Shown one piece after another: positions 1 to 7,440 of a stretch of DNA of 13,606 bases. This stretch comes from Chitinophaga pinensis (GTDB taxonomy: Bacteria; Bacteroidota; Bacteroidia; Chitinophagales; Chitinophagaceae), in assembly GCA_943331145.2 (NCBI GenBank), contig CALQKL020000040.1, positions 1 through 13,606 on the forward strand, in the 5' to 3' direction. Position numbers and translations under genes: made by a program. The first letter of the stretch is position 1. Each line of letters starts with the position of its first letter. Below the pieces are notes generated by a model that saw only the letters and a list, made by a program, of their open reading frames with translations, ran no database searches and was not told the origin of the DNA.

Positions 1-518
1 TCATGTCCCCATTCCGAAATACAATGCGCTTCATCTACTGCGAAAAAAGAAACATTTATAGATTTAAAAAAAGCGATGTTTTCTTCCTTAGTCATGGTTT
101 CGGGAGCCACATACAACATCTTCGTTTTGCCCGATGTTAAATCGTCTTTTACAATTTTTTGTTGTCCCTTATTTAATGTACTGTTTAAAAAATGCGCTAC
201 ATTATCAATGCTGCTGTAGCTTCTAACCAAATCCACTTGGTTCTTCATCAACGCAATCAAAGGTGAAACAACAATAGCAACGCCTTCTTTCATCATTGCA
301 GGCAATTGATAACATAAACTTTTTCCACCGCCAGTAGGCATGATTACAAATACATCTTTCCCATCCAACACAGCTTGAATAATTTTTTCTTGCGGTGCTT
401 TAAACTCGTCAAAACCAAAATGCTCCTGAAGACTATTTTTTAAAGAAACGGAGTTATAATTTGATGCTGGAGCTTGGGTTTTTTTAACTGTGGATTTTTC
501 TTTTTTTTGAGTTGCCAT
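1..518 (-). CDS. recQ: ATP-dependent DNA helicase RecQ, N-terminal part (runs off the left edge)
   Basis: This is the first 172 codons of a RecQ-family 3'-5' DNA helicase, which unwinds DNA during recombination and repair. It reads leftward from an ATG at 516-518. A lysine-rich, low-complexity leader of about 25 residues precedes the helicase domain. Visible motifs are motif 0 (FGFDEFKAPQEKII, about 34-47), Walker A (PTGGGKS, 61-67), motif Ia (SPLIALMKNQV, about 85-95), the SGKTKMLYVAPE region (129-140) and the DEAH box with motif II context (VDEAHCISEWGH, 161-172). The ISEWGH continuation separates RecQ from other DEAH helicases. The C-terminal helicase half and any RQC or HRDC domains lie outside the window. 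An in-frame GTG three codons upstream is a possible alternative start. The gene is divergent from kdsD, with 167 bp between them. Confidence 0.95.
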   Translation of the reverse strand, partial: MATQKKEKSTVKKTQAPASNYNSVSLKNSLQEHFGFDEFKAPQEKIIQAVLDGKDVFVIMPTGGGKSLCYQLPAMMKEGVAIVVSPLIALMKNQVDLVRSYSSIDNVAHFLNSTLNKGQQKIVKDDLTSGKTKMLYVAPETMTKEENIAFFKSINVSFFAVDEAHCISEWGH

Positions 519-643
519 AACGATCACTTCAAGCCACTATTTTTTTAATCAGTTTTTCTTAAAGGTTTACGAAGTTAATATAAAACTTCTGCAATTGCAA
601 TCCCAATTGATGTTAAAATTATATAGATTGGCTTTTCAATTTC

Positions 644-674
644 TTTGCATTTTGCATTATTTGGTTTAGGTTTG
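644..674 (+). promoter_or_regulatory. Predicted Bacteroidota-type promoter of kdsD
   Basis: TTTG at 644-647 and TAGGTTTG at 667-674 are separated by 19 bp. This fits the Bacteroidota primary sigma consensus (TTTG/TTG, about 19 bp, TAnnTTTG). If transcription starts a few bases past the second box, the leader before the kdsD ATG at 686 is only about 5-8 nt. This is a motif match only. Confidence 0.55.
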
Positions 675-685
675 CGCATTAATCG

Positions 686-1648
686 ATGAACATAGATAAT
701 ATCATATCAACAGGCATAAAAACCATTCAGCTTCAGGCCAAATCTGTATCAGATTTACAGGCATTTATAAATGAAGATTTTAAATGCACTGTTGAATTGA
801 TAGTGAAAAGCGAAGGCCGTTTAGTAGTTACAGGTATTGGTAAAAGTGCCATCATTGCTCAAAAAATTGTTGCAACATTAAATAGTACCGGAACGCCTGC
901 TTTATTTATGCACGCCGCAGACGCCATTCATGGTGATCTAGGCATGGTACAATCGCAAGACATTATTCTCATCATCAGCAAAAGTGGCGAAAGCCCAGAA
1001 ATAAAAGTACTTGTTCCATTTCTTAAAGGATTTGGAAACAAATTAATTGGAATGGGCGGAAATGTAGATTCTTTTTTAGCGAAAAATTGTCACCATTATT
1101 TAAATACCACCGTTGAATTCGAAGCTTGTCCCAATAACCTTGCCCCAACCACCAGTACTACAGCACAAATGGTGATGGGCGATGCACTTGCCATTTGTTT
1201 AATGGAGTTAAAAGGTTTTAAAAGTCAGGATTTTGCCCGCTTTCACCCAGGAGGTAATTTGGGAAAGAAGTTATACCTAAAGGTGTCTGATTTGGTTTCT
1301 ACACAAAAGCCAATCGTTACAACACATTCATCGATAAAAGAAATCATCATTCAAATCACAAAAAGCAGATTGGGTGCTGTTGCCATTATAAATGATGCAC
1401 AACAAATTACAGGTATTGTTACCGATGGCGATATTAGAAGAATGCTTGAAAAATATGATGATATAAATACAATAACAGCTTCTGATATTATGAATTCCAA
1501 TCCGAAGCAGATTTCTTCCGAAGCTCTTGCTGCTGAAGCATTTGAACTTATGCGTAATAACAATATAAATCAATTAATTGTATCTGATAACAATGCGTTT
1601 ATTGGAATAATCCACATCCAAGACTTAATCAGAGAAGGAATTATATAA
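686..1648 (+). CDS. kdsD: Arabinose-5-phosphate isomerase (KdsD/KpsF/GutQ family)
   Basis: This enzyme interconverts D-ribulose 5-phosphate and D-arabinose 5-phosphate, the first step towards Kdo for lipopolysaccharide. The 320 residues match the family's usual length and architecture. An N-terminal SIS sugar-isomerase domain (about 35-175) contains TGIGKSAIIAQK (49-60), the HGDLGM loop (82-87) and the SKSGES phosphate-binding loop (99-104). The conserved RFHPGGNLGK follows (185-194). Two CBS domains come next, at about 203-255 (ending IVTDGDIRR) and 267-318 (ending GIIHIQDLI). The ATG at 686 agrees with the family N-terminus. manC follows after 10 bp and supplies another envelope sugar, so the two are probably co-transcribed for surface glycan synthesis. 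KdsD, KpsF and GutQ cannot be told apart from sequence alone; KdsD is the most likely role for a lone chromosomal copy. Confidence 0.93.
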   Translation: MNIDNIISTGIKTIQLQAKSVSDLQAFINEDFKCTVELIVKSEGRLVVTGIGKSAIIAQKIVATLNSTGTPALFMHAADAIHGDLGMVQSQDIILIISKSGESPEIKVLVPFLKGFGNKLIGMGGNVDSFLAKNCHHYLNTTVEFEACPNNLAPTTSTTAQMVMGDALAICLMELKGFKSQDFARFHPGGNLGKKLYLKVSDLVSTQKPIVTTHSSIKEIIIQITKSRLGAVAIINDAQQITGIVTDGDIRRMLEKYDDINTITASDIMNSNPKQISSEALAAEAFELMRNNNINQLIVSDNNAFIGIIHIQDLIREGII

Positions 1649-1658
1649 AATCAATTTT

Positions 1659-2741
1659 ATGAACAAGAACAATTACGTTGCTATCATGGCTGGTGGAATT
1701 GGGAGTCGTTTTTGGCCAATGAGCAGAACAAATTTTCCTAAACAGTTTCTAGATATATTAAATACAGGTAAAACACTAATTCAATCTACTTTCGATCGGT
1801 TTGCAGCATTTATTCCGGTTGAAAATATTTATATCGTTACGTCTGACACGTACAAGGAAATTGTTATGGAACAATTGCCGTTATTGAATCCTGATAATAT
1901 TTTATGCGAACCATCTCGAAAAAATACAGCACCATGTGTGGCTTATATTTCTTATAAATTATCACAATTAAATCCGGATGCAAATTTAATTTGTGCACCT
2001 GCTGATCATTTAATTTTAGAACCAGAAAAGTTTCAACAAACTTGTTTGTCGGCTTTGGAATTTACCGCAAACATCAAGGCATTGCTAACATTAGGGATAA
2101 CACCAACCAATCCAAATACAGGATATGGTTACATTCAATTTGAACAACTTGCCGTTAGCGAAAACGTATATAAAGTAAAAACGTTTACCGAAAAACCAGA
2201 TAGAGATTTGGCTAAAACCTTCGTGGCTAGTGGCGATTTTTTATGGAACGCTGGTATTTTCGTTTGGCAGATAAAAAATATTGTAAAAGCATTTGAAAAT
2301 TTTTTACCCGAATTGCATGAGTTGTTTTCTAGTGAGTTAGAAAGTTTTAATACCGAAGATGAAGGGAATGCTATTGATAGAATTTACCCGCAATGCGTGA
2401 ATATTTCTATTGATTATGGCATCATGGAAAAAGCAGATAACGTATATGTAATACCCGCTTCATTTGGCTGGAGCGATTTGGGAACATGGGCTAGCGCATA
2501 CGATACCATTGAAAAGGATTATTTGGATAATGCAGTAGCAGGAAACAATGTGATGATTATTGATGCCACAAAAAACATGGTTCATGCCGATAATAAAAAA
2601 CTGGTTCTTTTACAAGGACTAGAAGATTTTATTGTGGTAGATACCAAAGATGTTTTAATGATTTGCAAAAAAGATAAAGAGCAGGAAATTAAAGAATATG
2701 TGGCTGAAGTAAAAAGAAACAAAGGCGAAAAATATATTTAA
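1659..2741 (+). CDS. manC: Mannose-1-phosphate guanylyltransferase
   Basis: This enzyme makes GDP-mannose from GTP and mannose 1-phosphate, feeding GDP-mannose and GDP-fucose dependent surface polysaccharides or glycoproteins. The 360 residues are a single nucleotidyltransferase domain. Visible are the pyrophosphorylase signature MAGGIGSRFWPMSR..PKQF (10-30), EPSRKNTAPC (84-93), PADH (114-117, the metal/nucleotide-binding region), FTEKPD (176-181), WNAGIF (196-201), IDYGIMEKA (251-259) and GWSDLGTW (270-277). It lacks the C-terminal phosphomannose isomerase domain of the about 470-residue bifunctional ManC/AlgA type, so it is the short form common in Bacteroidota. It follows kdsD by 10 bp on the same strand and probably shares its transcript. 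Confidence 0.93.
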   Translation: MNKNNYVAIMAGGIGSRFWPMSRTNFPKQFLDILNTGKTLIQSTFDRFAAFIPVENIYIVTSDTYKEIVMEQLPLLNPDNILCEPSRKNTAPCVAYISYKLSQLNPDANLICAPADHLILEPEKFQQTCLSALEFTANIKALLTLGITPTNPNTGYGYIQFEQLAVSENVYKVKTFTEKPDRDLAKTFVASGDFLWNAGIFVWQIKNIVKAFENFLPELHELFSSELESFNTEDEGNAIDRIYPQCVNISIDYGIMEKADNVYVIPASFGWSDLGTWASAYDTIEKDYLDNAVAGNNVMIIDATKNMVHADNKKLVLLQGLEDFIVVDTKDVLMICKKDKEQEIKEYVAEVKRNKGEKYI

Positions 2742-2773
2742 TCAATGGGGTTATCCCACGTTAATTATTTCAA

Positions 2774-3931
2774 GTGAACTTATCCATTCAAAGTAAATTA
2801 CCCAATGTAGGTACAACCATTTTTACAGTGATGAGTGCGCTTGCTGTAAAACACAATGCCATTAATTTAGGTCAGGGTTTTCCAGATTTCCCAATGGATG
2901 AAAAGCTTACGCAGCTTGTTAATGAAGCAATGAATAAAGGGCAAAACCAATACGTGCACATGTGTGGTTTGCCACTATTACGTGAACGTATAGCCGAAAA
3001 AGTAAACGATGCCTATCAATCAAAAATAAATCCTGAAACCGATATTTCTGTTACTCCAGGTGGAACCTATGCCATTTACACCGCGTTCACAACAATTCTT
3101 CAGCCCGGAGATGAAGTGATTTTATTTGAACCTGCTTACGATTCTTACATTCCAAATATTGAAATCAATGGTGCTATTGCTGTTCCGATTGCTTTAGAAT
3201 ATCCAGATTATAAAATCAATTGGGAAAAAGTAAGAGAGAAAATTTCGCCTAAAACGAAAGCGATAATTATCAATACGCCACACAACCCAAGCGGCAGCTT
3301 GCTTACGCATGAGGATATGATTCAACTCACTGAAATTGTATCCAACACCAATATTTTTATCATTAGCGATGAAGTGTACGAACATTTGATTTTTGAAGGG
3401 AAAGAACATTGCTCCGTTTTAAAATATCCTGAATTGTTTTCAAGAACGTTTGTTTGCTTTTCGTTTGGTAAAGTATATCATTGCACGGGTTGGAAAATGG
3501 GCTACTGCATTGCGCCAGAAGCGTTAATGAAAGAATTTCGGAAAGTACATCAGTTCAATGTTTTTACATGTAATGCACCCATGCAATATGCAATCGCTGA
3601 TTTTATGCTTGAAAAAGAGCATTATTTAAACCTAGGCAAGTTTCTTCAAAACAAACGCGATTATTTTGCAGATTTGATGAAGCAAACGCCTTTCGAACCG
3701 CTTCCATCTTTTGGCAGTTATTTCCAATTGTATAGCTACAAAAACATTTCAACAGAATCTGAATCTGATTTTGCCATCAAACTTACTCAAGATGCAGGCG
3801 TTGCATCTATACCGGTTTCTGCATTTTACAAAACCCCGATAGATAATAAAGTACTTCGTTTCTGCTTTGCTAAAAACGAATCTACCTTAACTGCCGCTGT
3901 TGACCGTTTGGTTACTTATTTCAATAAATAA
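2774..3931 (+). CDS. ybdL: Methionine/kynurenine-type aminotransferase (YbdL family, PLP-dependent class I)
   Basis: This fold-type I PLP aminotransferase is very similar throughout to E. coli YbdL, which prefers methionine and some aromatic amino acids as donors; it may act on 4-methylthio-2-oxobutanoate in methionine salvage. Visible are the N-terminal SKLPNVGTTIFT.MS (7-21), NLGQGFPDF (31-39), NTPHNPSG (167-174), ISDEVYEH (197-204, with the PLP-pyridine Asp at 199), SFGK (230-233, with Lys233 as Schiff-base lysine) and the C-terminal RFCFAK containing the carboxylate-binding Arg. At 385 residues it is full length. The start is a GTG at 2774, because no in-frame ATG lies between the manC stop and the conserved N-terminus. 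It lies 32 bp after manC, but a functional link to the sugar genes is not evident. Substrate preference is inferred from family resemblance. Confidence 0.88.
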   Translation: MNLSIQSKLPNVGTTIFTVMSALAVKHNAINLGQGFPDFPMDEKLTQLVNEAMNKGQNQYVHMCGLPLLRERIAEKVNDAYQSKINPETDISVTPGGTYAIYTAFTTILQPGDEVILFEPAYDSYIPNIEINGAIAVPIALEYPDYKINWEKVREKISPKTKAIIINTPHNPSGSLLTHEDMIQLTEIVSNTNIFIISDEVYEHLIFEGKEHCSVLKYPELFSRTFVCFSFGKVYHCTGWKMGYCIAPEALMKEFRKVHQFNVFTCNAPMQYAIADFMLEKEHYLNLGKFLQNKRDYFADLMKQTPFEPLPSFGSYFQLYSYKNISTESESDFAIKLTQDAGVASIPVSAFYKTPIDNKVLRFCFAKNESTLTAAVDRLVTYFNK

Positions 3932-3938
3932 TTTTGGT

Positions 3939-3971
3939 TTTGATAAATTATACTAACAATTGTTAGTTTTT
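3939..3971 (+). promoter_or_regulatory. Candidate paa operon promoter
   Basis: TTTG at 3939-3942 and TAGTTTTT at 3964-3971 are 21 bp apart. The second box matches TAnnTTTG except for its last base. The palindrome at 3952-3967 lies between the boxes and covers the start of the second one. A transcript starting near 3976 would have a leader of about 40 nt before paaA. The imperfect box keeps confidence modest. Confidence 0.4.
3952..3967. promoter_or_regulatory. Perfect 16-bp palindrome, probable PaaR-like (TetR-family) operator
   Basis: ACTAACAATTGTTAGT is its own reverse complement and lies 47 bp before the paaA start, inside the candidate promoter. Its layout (C-N-AAC....GTT-N-G) resembles the operator I recall for TetR-type PaaR repressors of phenylacetate genes, which dissociate on binding phenylacetyl-CoA. 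Position and symmetry are seen directly; the regulator is inferred and is not encoded in this window. Confidence 0.6.
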
Positions 3972-4014
3972 TAATTTTATTCCATTATTTTTAAGGTATA
4001 AAATATTTTTACCT

Positions 4015-4962
4015 ATGTCTGTAATTGATTTAGAAAAAGCATTTCAAGATAAAATTGACAAAGAAATTAAGATAGAACCAAAGGATTGGATGCCCGAGGC
4101 ATATCGCAAAACAAACCTTCGTCAAATTAGTCAGCATGCGCATAGTGAAATCGTGGGTATGTTACCAGAAGGCAATTGGATCAGTCGTGCACCATCGTTG
4201 AAACGTAAAGCCATTTTAATTGCAAAGGTTCAAGATGAAGCTGGACATGGGTTATACTTATATTCTGCTGCCGAAACTTTAGGCACAAGCAGAGATCAAA
4301 TGGTGGAAGATTTAAACAGTGGAAAAGCCAAATACTCTTCAATTTTTAATTACCCAACTTTAACTTGGGCCGATATGGGTGCTGTGGGTTGGTTGGTTGA
4401 CGGCGCTGCAATTTTAAATCAAGTAATGTTGTGCAGAACATCTTATGGTCCTTATGCGCGTGCAATGGTGCGCATTTGCAAAGAAGAAAGCTTCCACCAG
4501 CGTCAGGGTTTCGAATCATTATTGGTGTTGAGCAAAGGTTCTCAAGCGCAACGCGATATGTGTCAGGATGCCATCAACAGATGGTGGTGGCCTAGCTTGA
4601 TGATGTTTGGTCCGAAAGACAGTGAAAGTACCAACAGCGATCAAAGTATCAAATGGAAAATAAAAAGAAAAACCAATGATGAGCTTCGCCAGCAATTTGT
4701 AGATATGATTGTTGAGCAGGTTAAATTATTGGGCATGACTTTACCTGACCCCAATTTAAAATGGAATGAAGCTAGAAAGCATTATGATTTTGGCGAAATC
4801 AATTGGGAAGAATTTTGGAATGTGGTAAAAGGAAACGGCCCATGCAATAAACAACGTTTGGCCGCTAGAAACAAAGCACACGATGAGGGCGCTTGGGTGA
4901 GAGCAGCAGCTTTGGCTTATGCTGAAAAAAGAAAAAACAGATTGAAAACAAAAGCAGCATAA
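4015..4962 (+). CDS. paaA: 1,2-phenylacetyl-CoA epoxidase, catalytic subunit A
   Basis: PaaA is the diiron catalytic subunit of the PaaABC(E) monooxygenase, which epoxidises the aromatic ring of phenylacetyl-CoA in the cytoplasm. The 315 residues match the family. The metal ligands known in E. coli PaaA have counterparts here, shifted by three: Glu45, Glu75 and His78 (in QDEAGH), Asp129 (GWLVDG), and Glu158 and His161 (in EESFHQRQG). The substrate-binding subunit core (RWWWPSLMMFGP, about 188-199) and the basic C-terminus are also typical. It is the first gene of the operon and is followed by paaB after 28 bp. Its start lies directly behind a palindromic promoter region, so the operon probably begins here and is induced by the pathway intermediate. 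Confidence 0.96.
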   Translation: MSVIDLEKAFQDKIDKEIKIEPKDWMPEAYRKTNLRQISQHAHSEIVGMLPEGNWISRAPSLKRKAILIAKVQDEAGHGLYLYSAAETLGTSRDQMVEDLNSGKAKYSSIFNYPTLTWADMGAVGWLVDGAAILNQVMLCRTSYGPYARAMVRICKEESFHQRQGFESLLVLSKGSQAQRDMCQDAINRWWWPSLMMFGPKDSESTNSDQSIKWKIKRKTNDELRQQFVDMIVEQVKLLGMTLPDPNLKWNEARKHYDFGEINWEEFWNVVKGNGPCNKQRLAARNKAHDEGAWVRAAALAYAEKRKNRLKTKAA

Positions 4963-4990
4963 TTGTTTTTTACAATTAAATATTTTACCA

Positions 4991-5359
4991 ATGCATATTC
5001 AAATTAAGAAGTTTTATTACGGAGATATACCTGAAGAAAATACAGGCGGATCGGGCAATACAGAGAAACATACCAACGAACTTAGCTGGCCTTTATGGGA
5101 AGTGTTTATTAGAAGTAAACAAGGGTTAGACCATAAACATGCGGGTAGTTTACGTGCTGCGGATGCAGAAATGGCTGTTGAAAATGCAAGAGATGTGTAC
5201 ACACGCAGACAAGAAGGCGTTAGCATTTGGGTGGTGGAAAGCAAACATGTTCATGCAAGTAATCCGGATGATGCCGAAATGTTTTATGAACCTGCTTCGG
5301 ATAAAATTTATCGTCATCCTACTTTTTACGATTTGCCAGATGAATTGAAACACATGTAG
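4991..5359 (+). CDS. paaB: 1,2-phenylacetyl-CoA epoxidase, subunit B
   Basis: PaaB is the small structural subunit that bridges PaaAC heterodimers in the epoxidase complex and is needed for activity. The conserved core runs from WPLWEVFIRSKQGL through HAGSLRAADAEMA, ENARDVYTRRQEGVSIWVV, to YRHPTFYDLPDELKHM at the C-terminus. At 122 residues it is about 27 longer than the E. coli protein. The extra part is an N-terminal leader of about 32 residues (HIQIKKFYYGDIPEENTGGS and onward) rich in acidic and glycine residues. The ATG at 4991 is the only methionine before the core, so the extension is probably real unless a GTG or TTG inside it is used. It lies between paaA and paaC in the standard order. 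Confidence 0.95.
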   Translation: MHIQIKKFYYGDIPEENTGGSGNTEKHTNELSWPLWEVFIRSKQGLDHKHAGSLRAADAEMAVENARDVYTRRQEGVSIWVVESKHVHASNPDDAEMFYEPASDKIYRHPTFYDLPDELKHM

Positions 5360-5380
5360 TATTGCGCAAAAAACTGAAAA

Positions 5381-6124
5381 ATGAAAAATCAACATATAAT
5401 AAATTCTGTTTTACATATTGCGGATACCACATTGATTTTAGGTCAACGAAATGCAGCGTGGTGTGCACATGGGCCTATTCTTGAACAAGATATTGCCATC
5501 ACAAATATTACATTGGATTTAATTGGACAAGCAAGAAATTTTTATCAATATGCTGCGTCATTAATTAATGAAGCAGACAATAAAAATGAAACAGAAGATA
5601 CGCTAGCATTTTTAAGAAATGAAAGAGATTTTAAAAACTTTTTGATTTGCGAATTGCCAAATGGCGATTGGGCGCAAACCATTCTTCGTCAATTTTTCTT
5701 CAGCACCTTTCAACAATTGATGTATCAAAAAATGATGCATAGTTCCGACAATCAATTGGCTGCTATTGCTGCAAAATCAATAAAAGAAACCAATTACCAT
5801 GTAAAATGGAGTAGCGAGTGGGTGATTAGATTGGGTGACGGAACTGATGAAAGTAATCAACGTATGAAAAATGCCATTGAATATTTGTGGAGTTATACGG
5901 GTGAGTTTTTTATTGCTGCTGATTATGAAAGTATTGATGTTGCTGGGTTGAAACACGAATGGCTTGAAAAAGTAAAACTTGTTTTTGAAGAAGCCACACT
6001 TTCCATTCCTGAAAATACATTCATGCAAACGGGCGGTAAAACAGGCGTTCATACAGAACATCTTGGTTTTATACTTCCTGAAATGCAATCATTGCAACGG
6101 AATTTTCCAGGAGTAGAATGGTAA
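5381..6124 (+). CDS. paaC: 1,2-phenylacetyl-CoA epoxidase, structural subunit C
   Basis: PaaC is the ferritin-fold partner of PaaA; it forms the stable heterodimer but carries no diiron centre of its own. The 247 residues match the family. Typical segments are the N-terminal LILGQRNAAWCAHGPILEQDIAITNI, the DLIGQARNFYQYA helix, DTLAFLRNERDFKNFL.CELPNGDW, IKETNYHVKWSSEWVIRLGDGTDES, and the C-terminal GGKTGVHTEHLGFILPEMQSLQR. It starts 21 bp after paaB. The stop at 6122-6124 is followed after only 12 bp by the TTG start of paaD, so translation is probably coupled. Confidence 0.95.
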   Translation: MKNQHIINSVLHIADTTLILGQRNAAWCAHGPILEQDIAITNITLDLIGQARNFYQYAASLINEADNKNETEDTLAFLRNERDFKNFLICELPNGDWAQTILRQFFFSTFQQLMYQKMMHSSDNQLAAIAAKSIKETNYHVKWSSEWVIRLGDGTDESNQRMKNAIEYLWSYTGEFFIAADYESIDVAGLKHEWLEKVKLVFEEATLSIPENTFMQTGGKTGVHTEHLGFILPEMQSLQRNFPGVEW

Positions 6125-6136
6125 TCAATTTTTATT

Positions 6137-6631
6137 TTGAGTCATACAAAAGAACATATCTATTCATTATTAGCACAGGTAACTGATCCAGAAATTCCAG
6201 TGCTTACCATTCTCGATTTGGGCATTGTTAGAGATGTAATTTGTACACAAGAAAATGAGGTTGAAATTATCATTACCCCAACATATTCTGGTTGTCCCGC
6301 GATGGATGCCATTGCATTCGACATTAAACTAAAAATGATTGAAGCAGGCTATACACAAGTGAAAATTACATACACCTTATCACCTGCTTGGACAACAGAT
6401 TGGATGACAGAAACTGGAAAGCAGAAATTGAAACAATACGGCATCGCACCTCCCATTGAACGCAGTTCCCGAATAAATAAATTGTTGTTTGATCAAGACG
6501 AACACATTCCTTGTCCACAATGTGGTTCAACCAACACAAAATTATTAAGTGAGTTTGGTTCTACCGCTTGTAAAGCATTACACCAATGTATGGATTGTAA
6601 AGAACCATTCGATTATTTTAAATGTCATTAA
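6137..6631 (+). CDS. paaD: PaaD, MIP18-family Fe-S/diiron assembly factor for the epoxidase
   Basis: PaaD is needed for an active phenylacetyl-CoA epoxidase and is thought to help metal-centre maturation of PaaA or PaaE. Residues about 5-90 form a MIP18 (DUF59) domain with VTDPEIPVLTILDLGIVRDV and the TPTYSGCPAMD motif (Cys53). After a linker, the C-terminus holds a zinc-ribbon-like set, CPQC (126-129) and CMDC (151-154), with extra Cys145 and Cys163. The length of 164 is usual. The start must be the TTG at 6137: the paaC stop lies 15 bp upstream in the same frame, only an ATT intervenes, and the next ATG is deep inside the domain. It is followed by paaG after 30 bp. Confidence 0.93.
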   Translation: MSHTKEHIYSLLAQVTDPEIPVLTILDLGIVRDVICTQENEVEIIITPTYSGCPAMDAIAFDIKLKMIEAGYTQVKITYTLSPAWTTDWMTETGKQKLKQYGIAPPIERSSRINKLLFDQDEHIPCPQCGSTNTKLLSEFGSTACKALHQCMDCKEPFDYFKCH

Positions 6632-6661
6632 ATTTTTAATAAATTATTTTAAAACAACAAT

Positions 6662-7438
6662 ATGTCGTTTATACTTTTAGAAATTAAAAATGGAGTTGGA
6701 TTTATCACTTTAAATCGCCCTGAAAAATTTAATGCCTTCAACAGAGAAATGGCATTTAGTATGCAAGCTGCATTGGATGAGTGCGAAGCCAATGATGAGG
6801 TAAGATGTGTGTACATAACGGGAAGCGGTAAGGCCTTTTGCGCTGGACAAGATTTGGGTGAGGTAACTGGCGAAAATCCAGCAACGTTTGATAAAATATT
6901 ATTGGAACATTATAATCCCATCATTACCAGAATTAGAAAAATAGCTAAGCCAGTTGTTTGCGCTGTAAATGGCGTGGCTGCTGGAGCTGGCGCCAATATT
7001 GCCATTTGTTGCGATATAGTTGTTGCTAGTGAAAAAGCAAGTTTTGTGCAAGCATTTTCAAAAATAGGATTGATACCAGATTGTGGTGGAACATATTTTT
7101 TACCACGCTTAATTGGATTGCAAAAAGCTACAGCCATCATGATGTTGGCGGATAAAGTATCTGCTGAAGAAGCTGAAAAAATGGGCATGATTTATAAATA
7201 TTTTTCTGCCGAAACATTTGAAACAGAATCGATTAAAATGGCAGAATCACTAGCACAAATGCCTACAATGGCATTGGCATTTACCAAACAAGCATTGAAC
7301 AATTCTTTACAAAATAATTTGATAGACCAATTAAATTATGAAGACAAGCTTCAATACAAAGCAGCACATACCGAAGATTACAATGAAGGCGTTGCTGCAT
7401 TTTTAGAAAAAAGAAATCCAATATTTAAAGGAAAATAA
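6662..7438 (+). CDS. paaG: 1,2-epoxyphenylacetyl-CoA isomerase (enoyl-CoA hydratase/isomerase family)
   Basis: PaaG converts ring-1,2-epoxyphenylacetyl-CoA to oxepin-CoA and also acts as a delta3,delta2-enoyl-CoA isomerase lower in the pathway. The 258-residue crotonase-fold protein shows LNRPEKFNAFN (17-27), GSGKAFCAGQDL (54-65), AVNGVAAGAGA (101-111, oxyanion hole) and AFSKIGLIPDCGGTYFLPRL (131-150). The Asp140 of IPDCGG corresponds to the catalytic Asp of E. coli PaaG, whereas true hydratases have a Glu pair; this favours PaaG over PaaF. The C-terminal YNEGVAAFLEKRNPIFKGK also matches PaaG. It sits in the paa operon just before paaI, with only 2 bp between the genes. Confidence 0.93.
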   Translation: MSFILLEIKNGVGFITLNRPEKFNAFNREMAFSMQAALDECEANDEVRCVYITGSGKAFCAGQDLGEVTGENPATFDKILLEHYNPIITRIRKIAKPVVCAVNGVAAGAGANIAICCDIVVASEKASFVQAFSKIGLIPDCGGTYFLPRLIGLQKATAIMMLADKVSAEEAEKMGMIYKYFSAETFETESIKMAESLAQMPTMALAFTKQALNNSLQNNLIDQLNYEDKLQYKAAHTEDYNEGVAAFLEKRNPIFKGK

Positions 7439-7440
7439 TC

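Noticed and set aside
2746..2758. TGGG-GTTAT-CCCA mini hairpin between manC and the aminotransferase gene as a terminator
   Set aside because: The stem is only four pairs and no T-run follows directly; it is likely chance.
5777..6088. 103-codon minus-strand open frame inside paaC
   Set aside because: It lies wholly opposite a clearly conserved paaC sequence and is Phe/Ile-rich with no recognisable domain; it is a shadow.
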